Shown piece by piece: positions 56,946 to 64,000 of a stretch of DNA of 64,000 nt; position 1 is the stretch's first letter; each line of letters begins with the position of its first letter. Both the position numbers and the translations under genes were made by a program. The notes below the pieces were generated by a model. It worked only from the letters and a program-made list of their open reading frames with translations. It was not told where the DNA came from and ran no database searches. The DNA lies in contig NZ_CP058990.1 in assembly GCF_019021925.1 (NCBI RefSeq), forward strand, positions 1,542,001-1,606,000. Reading direction: 5' to 3'. The stretch comes from Cellulophaga sp. HaHaR_3_176 (GTDB taxonomy: Bacteria; Bacteroidota; Bacteroidia; Flavobacteriales; Flavobacteriaceae).

Positions 56946-57830
56946 ATGAACAATCACTTAAAAGGTGTACTATATGTCGCTACAGGCGCTGCCAGCTACG
57001 GAATACTAGCTACTTTCGTTAAGTACGCAAATAACACAGGAGTTAGTACCGCCGGACTCTCATTTGCCCAGTATTTTATCGGAGCTATTGTACTAACAAT
57101 CCTTTCTAAAATCTTCTCTACGCCTGCAAACGAAAAAAAAATCAATACCGATTCTAAAAAATCCAAACTAAAATTAGTATTATTTGGTAGCTTTTTAGGG
57201 CTTACAAGTAGCTTTTACTATTTATCCATTCAATATGTACCCGTATCTATTGGCATAATCCTACTAATGCAAACCATTTGGATGAGTGTTATATTAGAAT
57301 ATTTTATAGACAAAACCTTAGTTAGCAAGACCAAAATAATGGGTGCAATCGCAGTAATTGGCGGCACTATTTTAGCCGCAAAAGTGCTTGAAGAAGATTC
57401 TATAATAAGCATAAAAGGTATTACACTTGGGTTACTAGCAGCCGCTAGTTACACTGGGACTATGTACGCCACAAATAAAATTGCCCTAAACTTACCTTTA
57501 TTAACGAGAAGTAAATATTTAGTAATCGGCGGACTAATTTTAACTATTCTATTCTGGAACATACAAATTTTTTCAAATTTTGATTTTATCGTCCTTTTAA
57601 AATGGGGTGCTTTTCTTGGTTTTTTCGGAACGATTTTACCTCCCATACTATTCAATAAAGGAATTCCCGTAATAGGTACAGGTCTCGGTAGTATAATTGC
57701 CGCATTAGAAATACCTGTATCTGTATTTAGCGCCTATATAATACTTAATGAGCAAATAACAAATCTTCAATGGCTAGGCATCGTAATTATAATATTTTCT
57801 GTTATCTACATTAATTTGAAGAAAATCTAA
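56946..57830 (+). CDS. EamA/DMT family transporter
   Basis: 294 residues, ten hydrophobic segments in two EamA repeats (about 5-140 and 155-292), e.g. PVSIGIILLMQTIWMSVILEYFIDKT and ISVFSAYIILNEQITNLQWLG-like ends. Exports or imports a small metabolite; substrate cannot be told. Confidence 0.87.
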   Translation: MNNHLKGVLYVATGAASYGILATFVKYANNTGVSTAGLSFAQYFIGAIVLTILSKIFSTPANEKKINTDSKKSKLKLVLFGSFLGLTSSFYYLSIQYVPVSIGIILLMQTIWMSVILEYFIDKTLVSKTKIMGAIAVIGGTILAAKVLEEDSIISIKGITLGLLAAASYTGTMYATNKIALNLPLLTRSKYLVIGGLILTILFWNIQIFSNFDFIVLLKWGAFLGFFGTILPPILFNKGIPVIGTGLGSIIAALEIPVSVFSAYIILNEQITNLQWLGIVIIIFSVIYINLKKI

Positions 57831-57835
57831 AATAC

Positions 57836-57867
57836 AAAAAAAGCCTTACTTCTGTAAGGCTTTTTTT
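57836..57867. terminator. Bidirectional terminator between the EamA and hydroxylase genes
   Basis: 14-bp perfect stem AAAAAAAGCCTTAC / GTAAGGCTTTTTTT with a TTCT loop, between convergent stops. Confidence 0.92.
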
Positions 57868-57889
57868 ATTAGAATTTTATGCAAATAAA

Positions 57890-58849
57890 CTAATTAGGTC
57901 TACTAAAACTAACTCCTGGATTTTCTTTTGTAGACTTCTTAAACAATCTCTGTTGTTGCTTAACCGTCATTGTACTTCCATCATGACTCCAACCTGGAGG
58001 GCCAAATATATACATGAATTTATGATACATTTTCGGAGACTTTTTCATATCAGTCCAAATATCCTTAAACTCATGAGTAAGAATAACAATCGGATTATTT
58101 GAACTTGGGGCGTGTATTACACCATATTTCACATCTATACTATCATCTAAAGGCAACCAAGTACCAAATATTCTGTCAAATACATTTAAAAATCCACCAT
58201 GGTTTTTATCTAAATACTCAACATTTTGAGCGTGATGCACCTGATGCATTGTATGTGTATTCATAAATTTCTCAAAAACACCTAATTTAGGAAGTAACAC
58301 TGTGTGTAATTGAAATTGCCACAAAGCCTCTATACCTAAACAAAAAACAACCATTTCAGGAGAGAAACCAATTGCAGGCATCCACATATAAAACAAAGGC
58401 TTATATAATAAAGTAAACCAACCGTTACGAACCGCAGTTCCTAAATTGAAGTTATCTGAAGAGTGATGTACGATATGAGCTGCCCATAAAATTCGAATTT
58501 CATGATTTGCTCTATGGAACCAATAATACGTAAAATCATCAGCTAACTGACATAAAAGCCAAATATACCAAGCATAGCCAAAAGACTTATACCCTAACAA
58601 GTTAGTCCTTACTCCTTCAACTAAAGGGTTAAACAAATCATATACGTATGTAAAAATAACAATTGCAGAAACAACCTTTAATAAAGCTGCAAGAATAGCA
58701 GAACCTATCCCCATAAAGCCACTAGCAAAAAGATCATTCCAATCATACAAATCATGATGATCATCATGATTTTTACTATATGTTAATTCTAATAAAATAA
58801 ATATTATAAAACACGGCGCTCCATAAACTAGGGGGTTCGTTAAATCCAT
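57890..58849 (-). CDS. Fatty acid hydroxylase/sterol desaturase superfamily protein
   Basis: 319 residues, four or five membrane segments in the first 200. Di-iron His clusters: HRANHE, HIVHHSSDNFN and HTMHQVHHAQN. The superfamily hydroxylates or desaturates lipids; ornithine- or sphingo-lipid and carotenoid hydroxylation are known roles in bacteria. Which lipid cannot be told. Confidence 0.87.
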   Translation of the reverse strand: MDLTNPLVYGAPCFIIFILLELTYSKNHDDHHDLYDWNDLFASGFMGIGSAILAALLKVVSAIVIFTYVYDLFNPLVEGVRTNLLGYKSFGYAWYIWLLCQLADDFTYYWFHRANHEIRILWAAHIVHHSSDNFNLGTAVRNGWFTLLYKPLFYMWMPAIGFSPEMVVFCLGIEALWQFQLHTVLLPKLGVFEKFMNTHTMHQVHHAQNVEYLDKNHGGFLNVFDRIFGTWLPLDDSIDVKYGVIHAPSSNNPIVILTHEFKDIWTDMKKSPKMYHKFMYIFGPPGWSHDGSTMTVKQQQRLFKKSTKENPGVSFSRPN

Positions 58850-58936
58850 TAAATCTTTTTTTTCAAAGTTACCATTATTTAAAACTCAAAAATAATAACA
58901 ACACATAATTTTATAATATTTTAACTTGTTTGATCT

Positions 58937-59368
58937 TTATTTTTGACTTTTTCGAAGCAATTCATTTTGCTCTTCAAGCAAACGCTCCATATTTGATAGT
59001 AATTGTATGTTTTTAGGAGTTTCTACTTCGCTGTTTTTTGGGTCTTCTGATTTCGATTTAAACCTATTAAAAAACTTTATTACAACAAATATTGTTAAAG
59101 CAACAATCAAAAAGTCAATAGAAACCTCTATAAGCTCACCATAACCAATTGCAACTTCATCTACTTTTTCAGTTGCTTCACGCAAAATAAATTTCTTATC
59201 ATGAAGATTAACATCATCCGTTAAAAGAGAAAAAGGAGGCATCACAACCTTTTTAACCAAAATATTAACCACGTTATTAAACGCCGTACCAATTATAATA
59301 CCGATAGCCATATCCATCAAATTACCTTTAATGGCGAACTTCTTAAACTCTTCTATAAAATTTTTCAA
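58937..59368 (-). CDS. mscL: Large-conductance mechanosensitive channel
   Basis: 143 residues. TM1 (NLMDMAIGIIIGTAFNNVVNILVKKVVMPP, about 16-45), periplasmic loop, TM2 (about 79-102, LIEVSIDFLIVALTIFVVIKFFNR) and C-terminal helical bundle (LLSNMERLLEEQNELLRKSQK). Start is TTG at 59368; the next Met, residue 18, is inside TM1. 9 nt after parC. Confidence 0.93.
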   Translation of the reverse strand: MKNFIEEFKKFAIKGNLMDMAIGIIIGTAFNNVVNILVKKVVMPPFSLLTDDVNLHDKKFILREATEKVDEVAIGYGELIEVSIDFLIVALTIFVVIKFFNRFKSKSEDPKNSEVETPKNIQLLSNMERLLEEQNELLRKSQK

Positions 59369-59377
59369 AATATATAA

Positions 59378-62020
59378 TTAAAATAATGTAGCCTGTGAGC
59401 CATCTTCATCTTTATCATCTGATGATTCCCCTTCTTTAACTTCATCATCATTTTTATCCTCATCATCTGACTTCAAAGATTTAAGTTTTTCCTCTACAAC
59501 CTCTTCCTCAATAAACTCCAAAGATTCTAATGCGTTCATGTTTTTAACCTTGTCCGCCGTTAATTGATTACCTAAAGCTTTAAAACCTTTAACTGATATA
59601 AAATCCTCAATATCAACAACTTGATTAGGTTTAGCATCTTTCCCCCTAGGTTTTACAAATTCTATTTCCACAACCGGTCTCCAATCCGTAGAAACTAACT
59701 CTAAATACGTTTTAGGGTGCTCTGAAATAAACAAATCTTCCTTATTTTCATTTTCAATCAAAAATCTTTTAACGTAATATTTCTCTTTTTCACCATCAAA
59801 ATAAGCTGCAGAAATTGGTTTTTTAGGATTCCATTTTTCAAGAACAATCATATCTTCATCAAAATGTGCTGTCAATTCTGGAGCAAAAGTTTTAGCAACA
59901 CCTTTTTGAGTTATAACCAACAGTAAATCTTCTCCTTTAAACTCTCCCAATAACTCTCCTCTTCCATCCACATTAAGCCTTCTAACAACATCATCAAACC
60001 AAATTTTACGTGGTTTTAAGGTTGAAACACCTTTCTCTTTTAGCTCAATTCGCTTAACTGGGTATTTCGTAACAACATTTCCTTTTGACGCCCTTCCTTT
60101 TATTAAAATATCAGAAAAATCAACATCCCACTTTAGTTTTTTAATACTACCTGCTTGCCTTAAAAGCACTGTAATAACTTCAGCCTCTCCATTAGGGTTT
60201 TCTGAAAAATACAATACATCAGAATTAGGGCTACCATTGGTAAGATCATAGATTTTATCTCGAGTTACAGCCGTTACATTGAATCTTTTGATATAACTAG
60301 GCCCAGATTTCCCGTCTTTATAAACCATATTATAAATGGTTCTTTTATCCTTTTTCTTAAATACAGCAACGTGAATAATGTTTTTCCCAACAAAAATCTT
60401 AGAATCAACTTTAGCTATCATCATTTCACCTTGCTTTGTCATTACAATAATATCATCAATATCACTGCAATCCGCAACATATTCATCTCTTTTCAAAGAT
60501 GTACCAACAAAACCTTCTTCTCTATTAACGTAAAGTTTTGTATTTCTGATTGCAACCTTCGTTGCCTCAATATCATCAAAAACTCGAATCTCTGATTTAC
60601 GTTCACGGTCTTTACCGTACTTTTCTTTTAAATTTTTAAAGTAATTAATAGTAAACTCAATCAAATTAGCTAAATGATGTTTCACTTCTGCAATCCTAGC
60701 ATCCAAACTATCAATTAACTGCTGCGCTTTATCAATATCAAATTTAGAAATACGTTTAATTCTAATTTCAGTAAGACGAACTATATCTTCTTCCGTAACA
60801 GCTCTTTTTAAATGCCCTGTATGCGGTTTTAATCCTTTGTCAATTGCCTGAATAACACCTTCCCAAGTCTCCTCTTCTTCAATATCTCTATATATCCTAT
60901 TTTCAATAAAAATTCGCTCCAAAGAAGCAAAATGCCACTGATCTTCTAACTCACTCAACTGAACCTCTAATTCTTGCCTTAACAGCTCAACCGTATAATC
61001 TGTTGAACGTCTTAACATTTCTGACACTCCTGTAAATAAAGGTTTATTATCTTCAATAATACAACCTAACGGAGAAATTGAAGATTCACAAGCCGTAAAA
61101 GCATATAAAGCATCTATTGTTTTATCAGGTGATAAACCTGATGGTAAATGGATTAAAATTTCAACATCTGCAGCTGTATTATCTTCAATTTTACGAACTC
61201 TTATTTTACCTTTTTCGTTAGCTTTTAATATAGAATCTATTAAAGAAGATGTATTAGTACCATAAGGTATCTCATTTATAACCAGTGTATTCTTATCTAA
61301 TTGAGCTATTTTAGCTCGCACTCGAATTTTACCACCTCTAAGTCCGTCATTATAGTTTGTAACATCTATAATTCCAGAAGTTGGAAAGTCAGGATATATT
61401 GTGAATTTTTGACCTTTCAGATGCTTTATTGAAGCATCTATTAATTCTATAAAATTATGTGGTAAAACTTTTGTTGATAAACCAACAGCTATACCTTCTG
61501 CTCCTTGCGCAAGCAACAACGGGAACTTAACCGGTAAATTTACAGGTTCTTTTTTTCTACCATCGTAAGAAGATTGCCATTCCGTAATTTTAGGACTAAA
61601 AACCACCTCTAAACCAAATTTTGACAACCTAGCCTCAATATATCTTGACGCTGCAGCTCTATCTCCTGTTAAAATATTACCCCAGTTACCCTGAGTATCT
61701 ATCAGCAAATCTTTCTGGCCAATTTGCACCATGGCATCCGCAATACTGGCATCACCATGGGGGTGATACTGCATTGTGTGCCCAACAACGTTTGCTACTT
61801 TATTATAACGCCCATCATCTAACTCTTTCAAAGCATGCATTATACGCCTTTGCACTGGCTTAAATCCATCTTCAATCGCTGGTACAGCACGTTCTAAAAT
61901 TACATATGAAGCATAATCCAAAAACCAATCTTTATACATACCCGTCACCTTGGTTAAGGCGTCTTGTGAGCTGTCTTGGCTTTCTAAATGTTCTTCGTTC
62001 AGTTCTTCGTTATCTTCCAT
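59378..62020 (-). CDS. parC: DNA topoisomerase IV subunit A
   Basis: 880 residues. Breakage-reunion domain with FKPVQRRIMHALKE, HPHGDASIADAM and the catalytic Tyr Y127 in GDRAAASRYIEARLS. C-terminal beta-pinwheel (about 500-790) lacks an obvious GyrA box (QRRGGKG), fitting ParC rather than GyrA. The tail after 815 is acidic and low-complexity (EEEVVEEKLK...DDEDKNDDE). Decatenates daughter chromosomes with the ParE encoded just upstream. Confidence 0.93.
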   Translation of the reverse strand: MEDNEELNEEHLESQDSSQDALTKVTGMYKDWFLDYASYVILERAVPAIEDGFKPVQRRIMHALKELDDGRYNKVANVVGHTMQYHPHGDASIADAMVQIGQKDLLIDTQGNWGNILTGDRAAASRYIEARLSKFGLEVVFSPKITEWQSSYDGRKKEPVNLPVKFPLLLAQGAEGIAVGLSTKVLPHNFIELIDASIKHLKGQKFTIYPDFPTSGIIDVTNYNDGLRGGKIRVRAKIAQLDKNTLVINEIPYGTNTSSLIDSILKANEKGKIRVRKIEDNTAADVEILIHLPSGLSPDKTIDALYAFTACESSISPLGCIIEDNKPLFTGVSEMLRRSTDYTVELLRQELEVQLSELEDQWHFASLERIFIENRIYRDIEEEETWEGVIQAIDKGLKPHTGHLKRAVTEEDIVRLTEIRIKRISKFDIDKAQQLIDSLDARIAEVKHHLANLIEFTINYFKNLKEKYGKDRERKSEIRVFDDIEATKVAIRNTKLYVNREEGFVGTSLKRDEYVADCSDIDDIIVMTKQGEMMIAKVDSKIFVGKNIIHVAVFKKKDKRTIYNMVYKDGKSGPSYIKRFNVTAVTRDKIYDLTNGSPNSDVLYFSENPNGEAEVITVLLRQAGSIKKLKWDVDFSDILIKGRASKGNVVTKYPVKRIELKEKGVSTLKPRKIWFDDVVRRLNVDGRGELLGEFKGEDLLLVITQKGVAKTFAPELTAHFDEDMIVLEKWNPKKPISAAYFDGEKEKYYVKRFLIENENKEDLFISEHPKTYLELVSTDWRPVVEIEFVKPRGKDAKPNQVVDIEDFISVKGFKALGNQLTADKVKNMNALESLEFIEEEVVEEKLKSLKSDDEDKNDDEVKEGESSDDKDEDGSQATLF

Positions 62021-62051
62021 GCAGAAAGAATCGTATTAGTTTGGTTTATAA

Positions 62052-63908
62052 TTAATTATCTTCTATTAAATCTAATTCTACTTTAAGATTTTCTATGATA
62101 AATTTTTGTCTGTCTGGTGTGTTTTTACCCATATAAAATTCAAGTAAACTTTCAATAGACATGTTTTTATCTAACATCACAGGCTCTAATCGAATATCGC
62201 CACCAATGAAGTGCTTAAACTCATCTGGAGAAATTTCACCCAAACCTTTAAATCGAGTTATCTCTGCTTTTCCTGAAAGCTCATTTATTGCATCTTGCTT
62301 TTCTTCTGGAGAATAACAGTAAAAGGTTTTCTTTTTATTACGCACTCTAAATAAAGGTGTTTGCAAAATATACAAATGATTCTCTTTTATCAATTCAGGA
62401 AAAAACTGAAGAAAAAATGTAATCAATAATAAACGAATGTGCATACCATCGACATCGGCATCAGTTGCTATTACAATATTATTGTAACGCAAATCTTCCA
62501 TAGAATCTTCAATATTTAATGCTGCTTGTAATAAATTAAATTCTTCGTTTTCGTATACAATCTTTTTAGACATACCGTACGAGTTTAAAGGCTTACCTCT
62601 AAGACTGAAAACAGCTTGCGTATTCACATCTCTAGACTTTGTAATTGAACCAGAAGCTGAATCTCCCTCTGTTATAAAAAGCGTACTCTCTAAATATCTA
62701 TCGTTTTTTGTATCACCTAAATGAACTCTACAATCACGTAATTTTTTATTATGCAGGTTCGACTTTTTAGCTCTATCTCTGGCTAACTTACGAATACCTG
62801 ATAGTTCTTTACGCTCCTTCTCTGCTTGCATTATCTTTCGTTGCAACTTTTCTGCAGTGTCTGGATTTTTATGTAAATAGTTATCTAATTTTGTACCTAT
62901 AAAATCATTTATATAGGTTCTTACCGTAGGAAACTCACCTCCCATATCAGTAGAACCTAATTTTGTTTTAGTTTGACTTTCAAAAACAGGCTCCATTACT
63001 TTTATAGCTATCGCTGATATAATAGATTTTCGAATATCTGAAGCTTCATAATTTTTGCCATAAAAATCACGAATAGTACGAGCTATTGCCTCTCTAAATG
63101 CTGATTGATGTGTACCTCCCTGTGTTGTATGCTGCCCGTTTACAAAAGAATGATATTCTTCACTGTATTGGGTTTTACTATGTGTAATAGCAACTTCAAT
63201 ATCATCACCTTTTAAATGTATAACAGGGTATAACATATCCTCGACATTGTTATTATCCTCTAAAAGATCTTTAAGTCCGTTTTCTGAATAGAATTTTTCA
63301 CCATTAAAAACTATAGTCAAACCAGGATTTAAGTACACATAGTTTTTAAGCATTCGCTCTATGTACTCATTTCTGTACTTATATTTTTTAAAAATTACTT
63401 CATCTGGAATAAAAGAAACTTTAGTTCCTTTTCTTTTCGAAGTACTTTCCGGACCTTCTTCCTGTACTAAATTACCTTGATGAAACTCTGCTGTTTTTAA
63501 TTGGTTATCTCTAGACGATTCTACTTTAAAAAACGTTGACAAAGCATTTACTGCCTTAGTACCTACCCCATTTAAACCAACAGACTTCTTAAACGCTCTA
63601 GAATCATACTTACCACCAGTATTCATTTTAGACACTACATCTACAACTTTACCTAATGGAATTCCTCTACCATAATCACGAACAGAAACAAGATTTTCTT
63701 TTATCGCTATATCAATAGTTCTACCAGACCCCATTACAAACTCATCAATACAGTTATCTATAACCTCTTTTAGAAGGATATAAATACCATCATCGGCAGA
63801 TGATCCATCTCCCAATTTACCGATATACATTCCTGGACGTAAACGAATATGCTCTTTCCAATCAAGCGAACGGATATTATCTTCTGTATATTGAGTATTT
63901 TCTGACAT
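62052..63908 (-). CDS. parE: DNA topoisomerase IV subunit B
   Basis: 618 residues. GHKL ATPase: [32 protein letters not shown] and [50 protein letters not shown] and [10 protein letters not shown] with the metal-binding acids. Length and order match ParE (shorter than GyrB). 31 nt upstream of parC; ATG at 63908. Confidence 0.94.
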   Translation of the reverse strand: MSENTQYTEDNIRSLDWKEHIRLRPGMYIGKLGDGSSADDGIYILLKEVIDNCIDEFVMGSGRTIDIAIKENLVSVRDYGRGIPLGKVVDVVSKMNTGGKYDSRAFKKSVGLNGVGTKAVNALSTFFKVESSRDNQLKTAEFHQGNLVQEEGPESTSKRKGTKVSFIPDEVIFKKYKYRNEYIERMLKNYVYLNPGLTIVFNGEKFYSENGLKDLLEDNNNVEDMLYPVIHLKGDDIEVAITHSKTQYSEEYHSFVNGQHTTQGGTHQSAFREAIARTIRDFYGKNYEASDIRKSIISAIAIKVMEPVFESQTKTKLGSTDMGGEFPTVRTYINDFIGTKLDNYLHKNPDTAEKLQRKIMQAEKERKELSGIRKLARDRAKKSNLHNKKLRDCRVHLGDTKNDRYLESTLFITEGDSASGSITKSRDVNTQAVFSLRGKPLNSYGMSKKIVYENEEFNLLQAALNIEDSMEDLRYNNIVIATDADVDGMHIRLLLITFFLQFFPELIKENHLYILQTPLFRVRNKKKTFYCYSPEEKQDAINELSGKAEITRFKGLGEISPDEFKHFIGGDIRLEPVMLDKNMSIESLLEFYMGKNTPDRQKFIIENLKVELDLIEDN

Positions 63909-64000
63909 GTCAAGGGTTTCTTCGAAAGTGTTGCTAATATAGCAAGTGTTAAGGAAAGATAAAACTAGACGCCCCGAAAGTAATCAACAATACGCAATTT

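Noticed and set aside
61645..61863. 72-residue plus-strand frame inside parC
   Set aside because: Antisense to the highly conserved catalytic part of parC; a by-product of its codon use.

Overview
The window is a compact, AT-rich bacterial chromosome segment from a member of the Bacteroidota, almost certainly family Flavobacteriaceae. The evidence is the LpxC-FabZ fusion in an lpxD-lpxC/fabZ-lpxA-efp-lpxD2 block, a PorX-type response regulator (type IX secretion control), a bifunctional HisB, promoters of the flavobacterial TTG-N17-23-TAnnTTTG type, and very AT-rich codon use. The genus cannot be fixed from the sequence alone. I recognised no rRNA or tRNA gene, CRISPR array, insertion sequence or prophage.

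Layout. 1-7.6 kb (minus strand): a tightly spaced five-gene unit encoding a cytoplasmic sensor-kinase-like phosphorelay protein whose H-box histidine is replaced by Asn, a stand-alone receiver, a membrane-anchored HEAT-repeat protein, a processive family-2 glycosyltransferase, and an LtaS/OpgB-like phosphoglycerol transferase cut by the window edge. 7.9-18.8 kb: housekeeping and metabolic genes (thioesterase, DUF72, DUF2461, cysE-cysM, corA, truA) and a VWA/MoxR-like AAA pair. 18.9-21.2 kb: a small exported protein and a LysR regulator with a YeiH-type transporter. 21.3-22.7 kb: a second membrane glycosyltransferase behind a cluster of TTTACACA repeats. 23.0-30.7 kb: a complete his operon (hisG-GNAT-hisD-C-B-H-A-F-IE) preceded by an 18-residue leader peptide with four consecutive His codons and a 12-bp terminator, a textbook attenuator layout. 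30.7-35.4 kb: SPFH protein, VWA membrane protein, fabG, sucD. 35.5-41.6 kb: lipid A/EF-P block and an HD hydrolase. 41.7-48.9 kb: porX, an XRE regulator, tsaE, ald and a DUF4258 protein, with lineage-specific insertions between porX and ald: a family of small membrane proteins in single, fused-double and decayed form, plus a repeat-bearing lipoprotein. 48.9-58.8 kb: proline dehydrogenase, aroB, DinB, Lrp regulator, M14 peptidase, XRE regulator, lipoprotein, GT-C glycosyltransferase, EamA transporter, fatty acid hydroxylase. 58.9-63.9 kb: parE-parC-mscL.

Best candidates for unusual biology: the 0-7.6 kb polymer-assembly unit under a phosphorelay with a degenerate kinase, the his attenuator, and the duplicating/decaying membrane-protein family at 43.8-47.2 kb. 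Several genes have no usable ATG and seem to start at TTG. In other places a TTG that looks like a start is really the end of a TAnnTTTG promoter element, and I have moved those starts.
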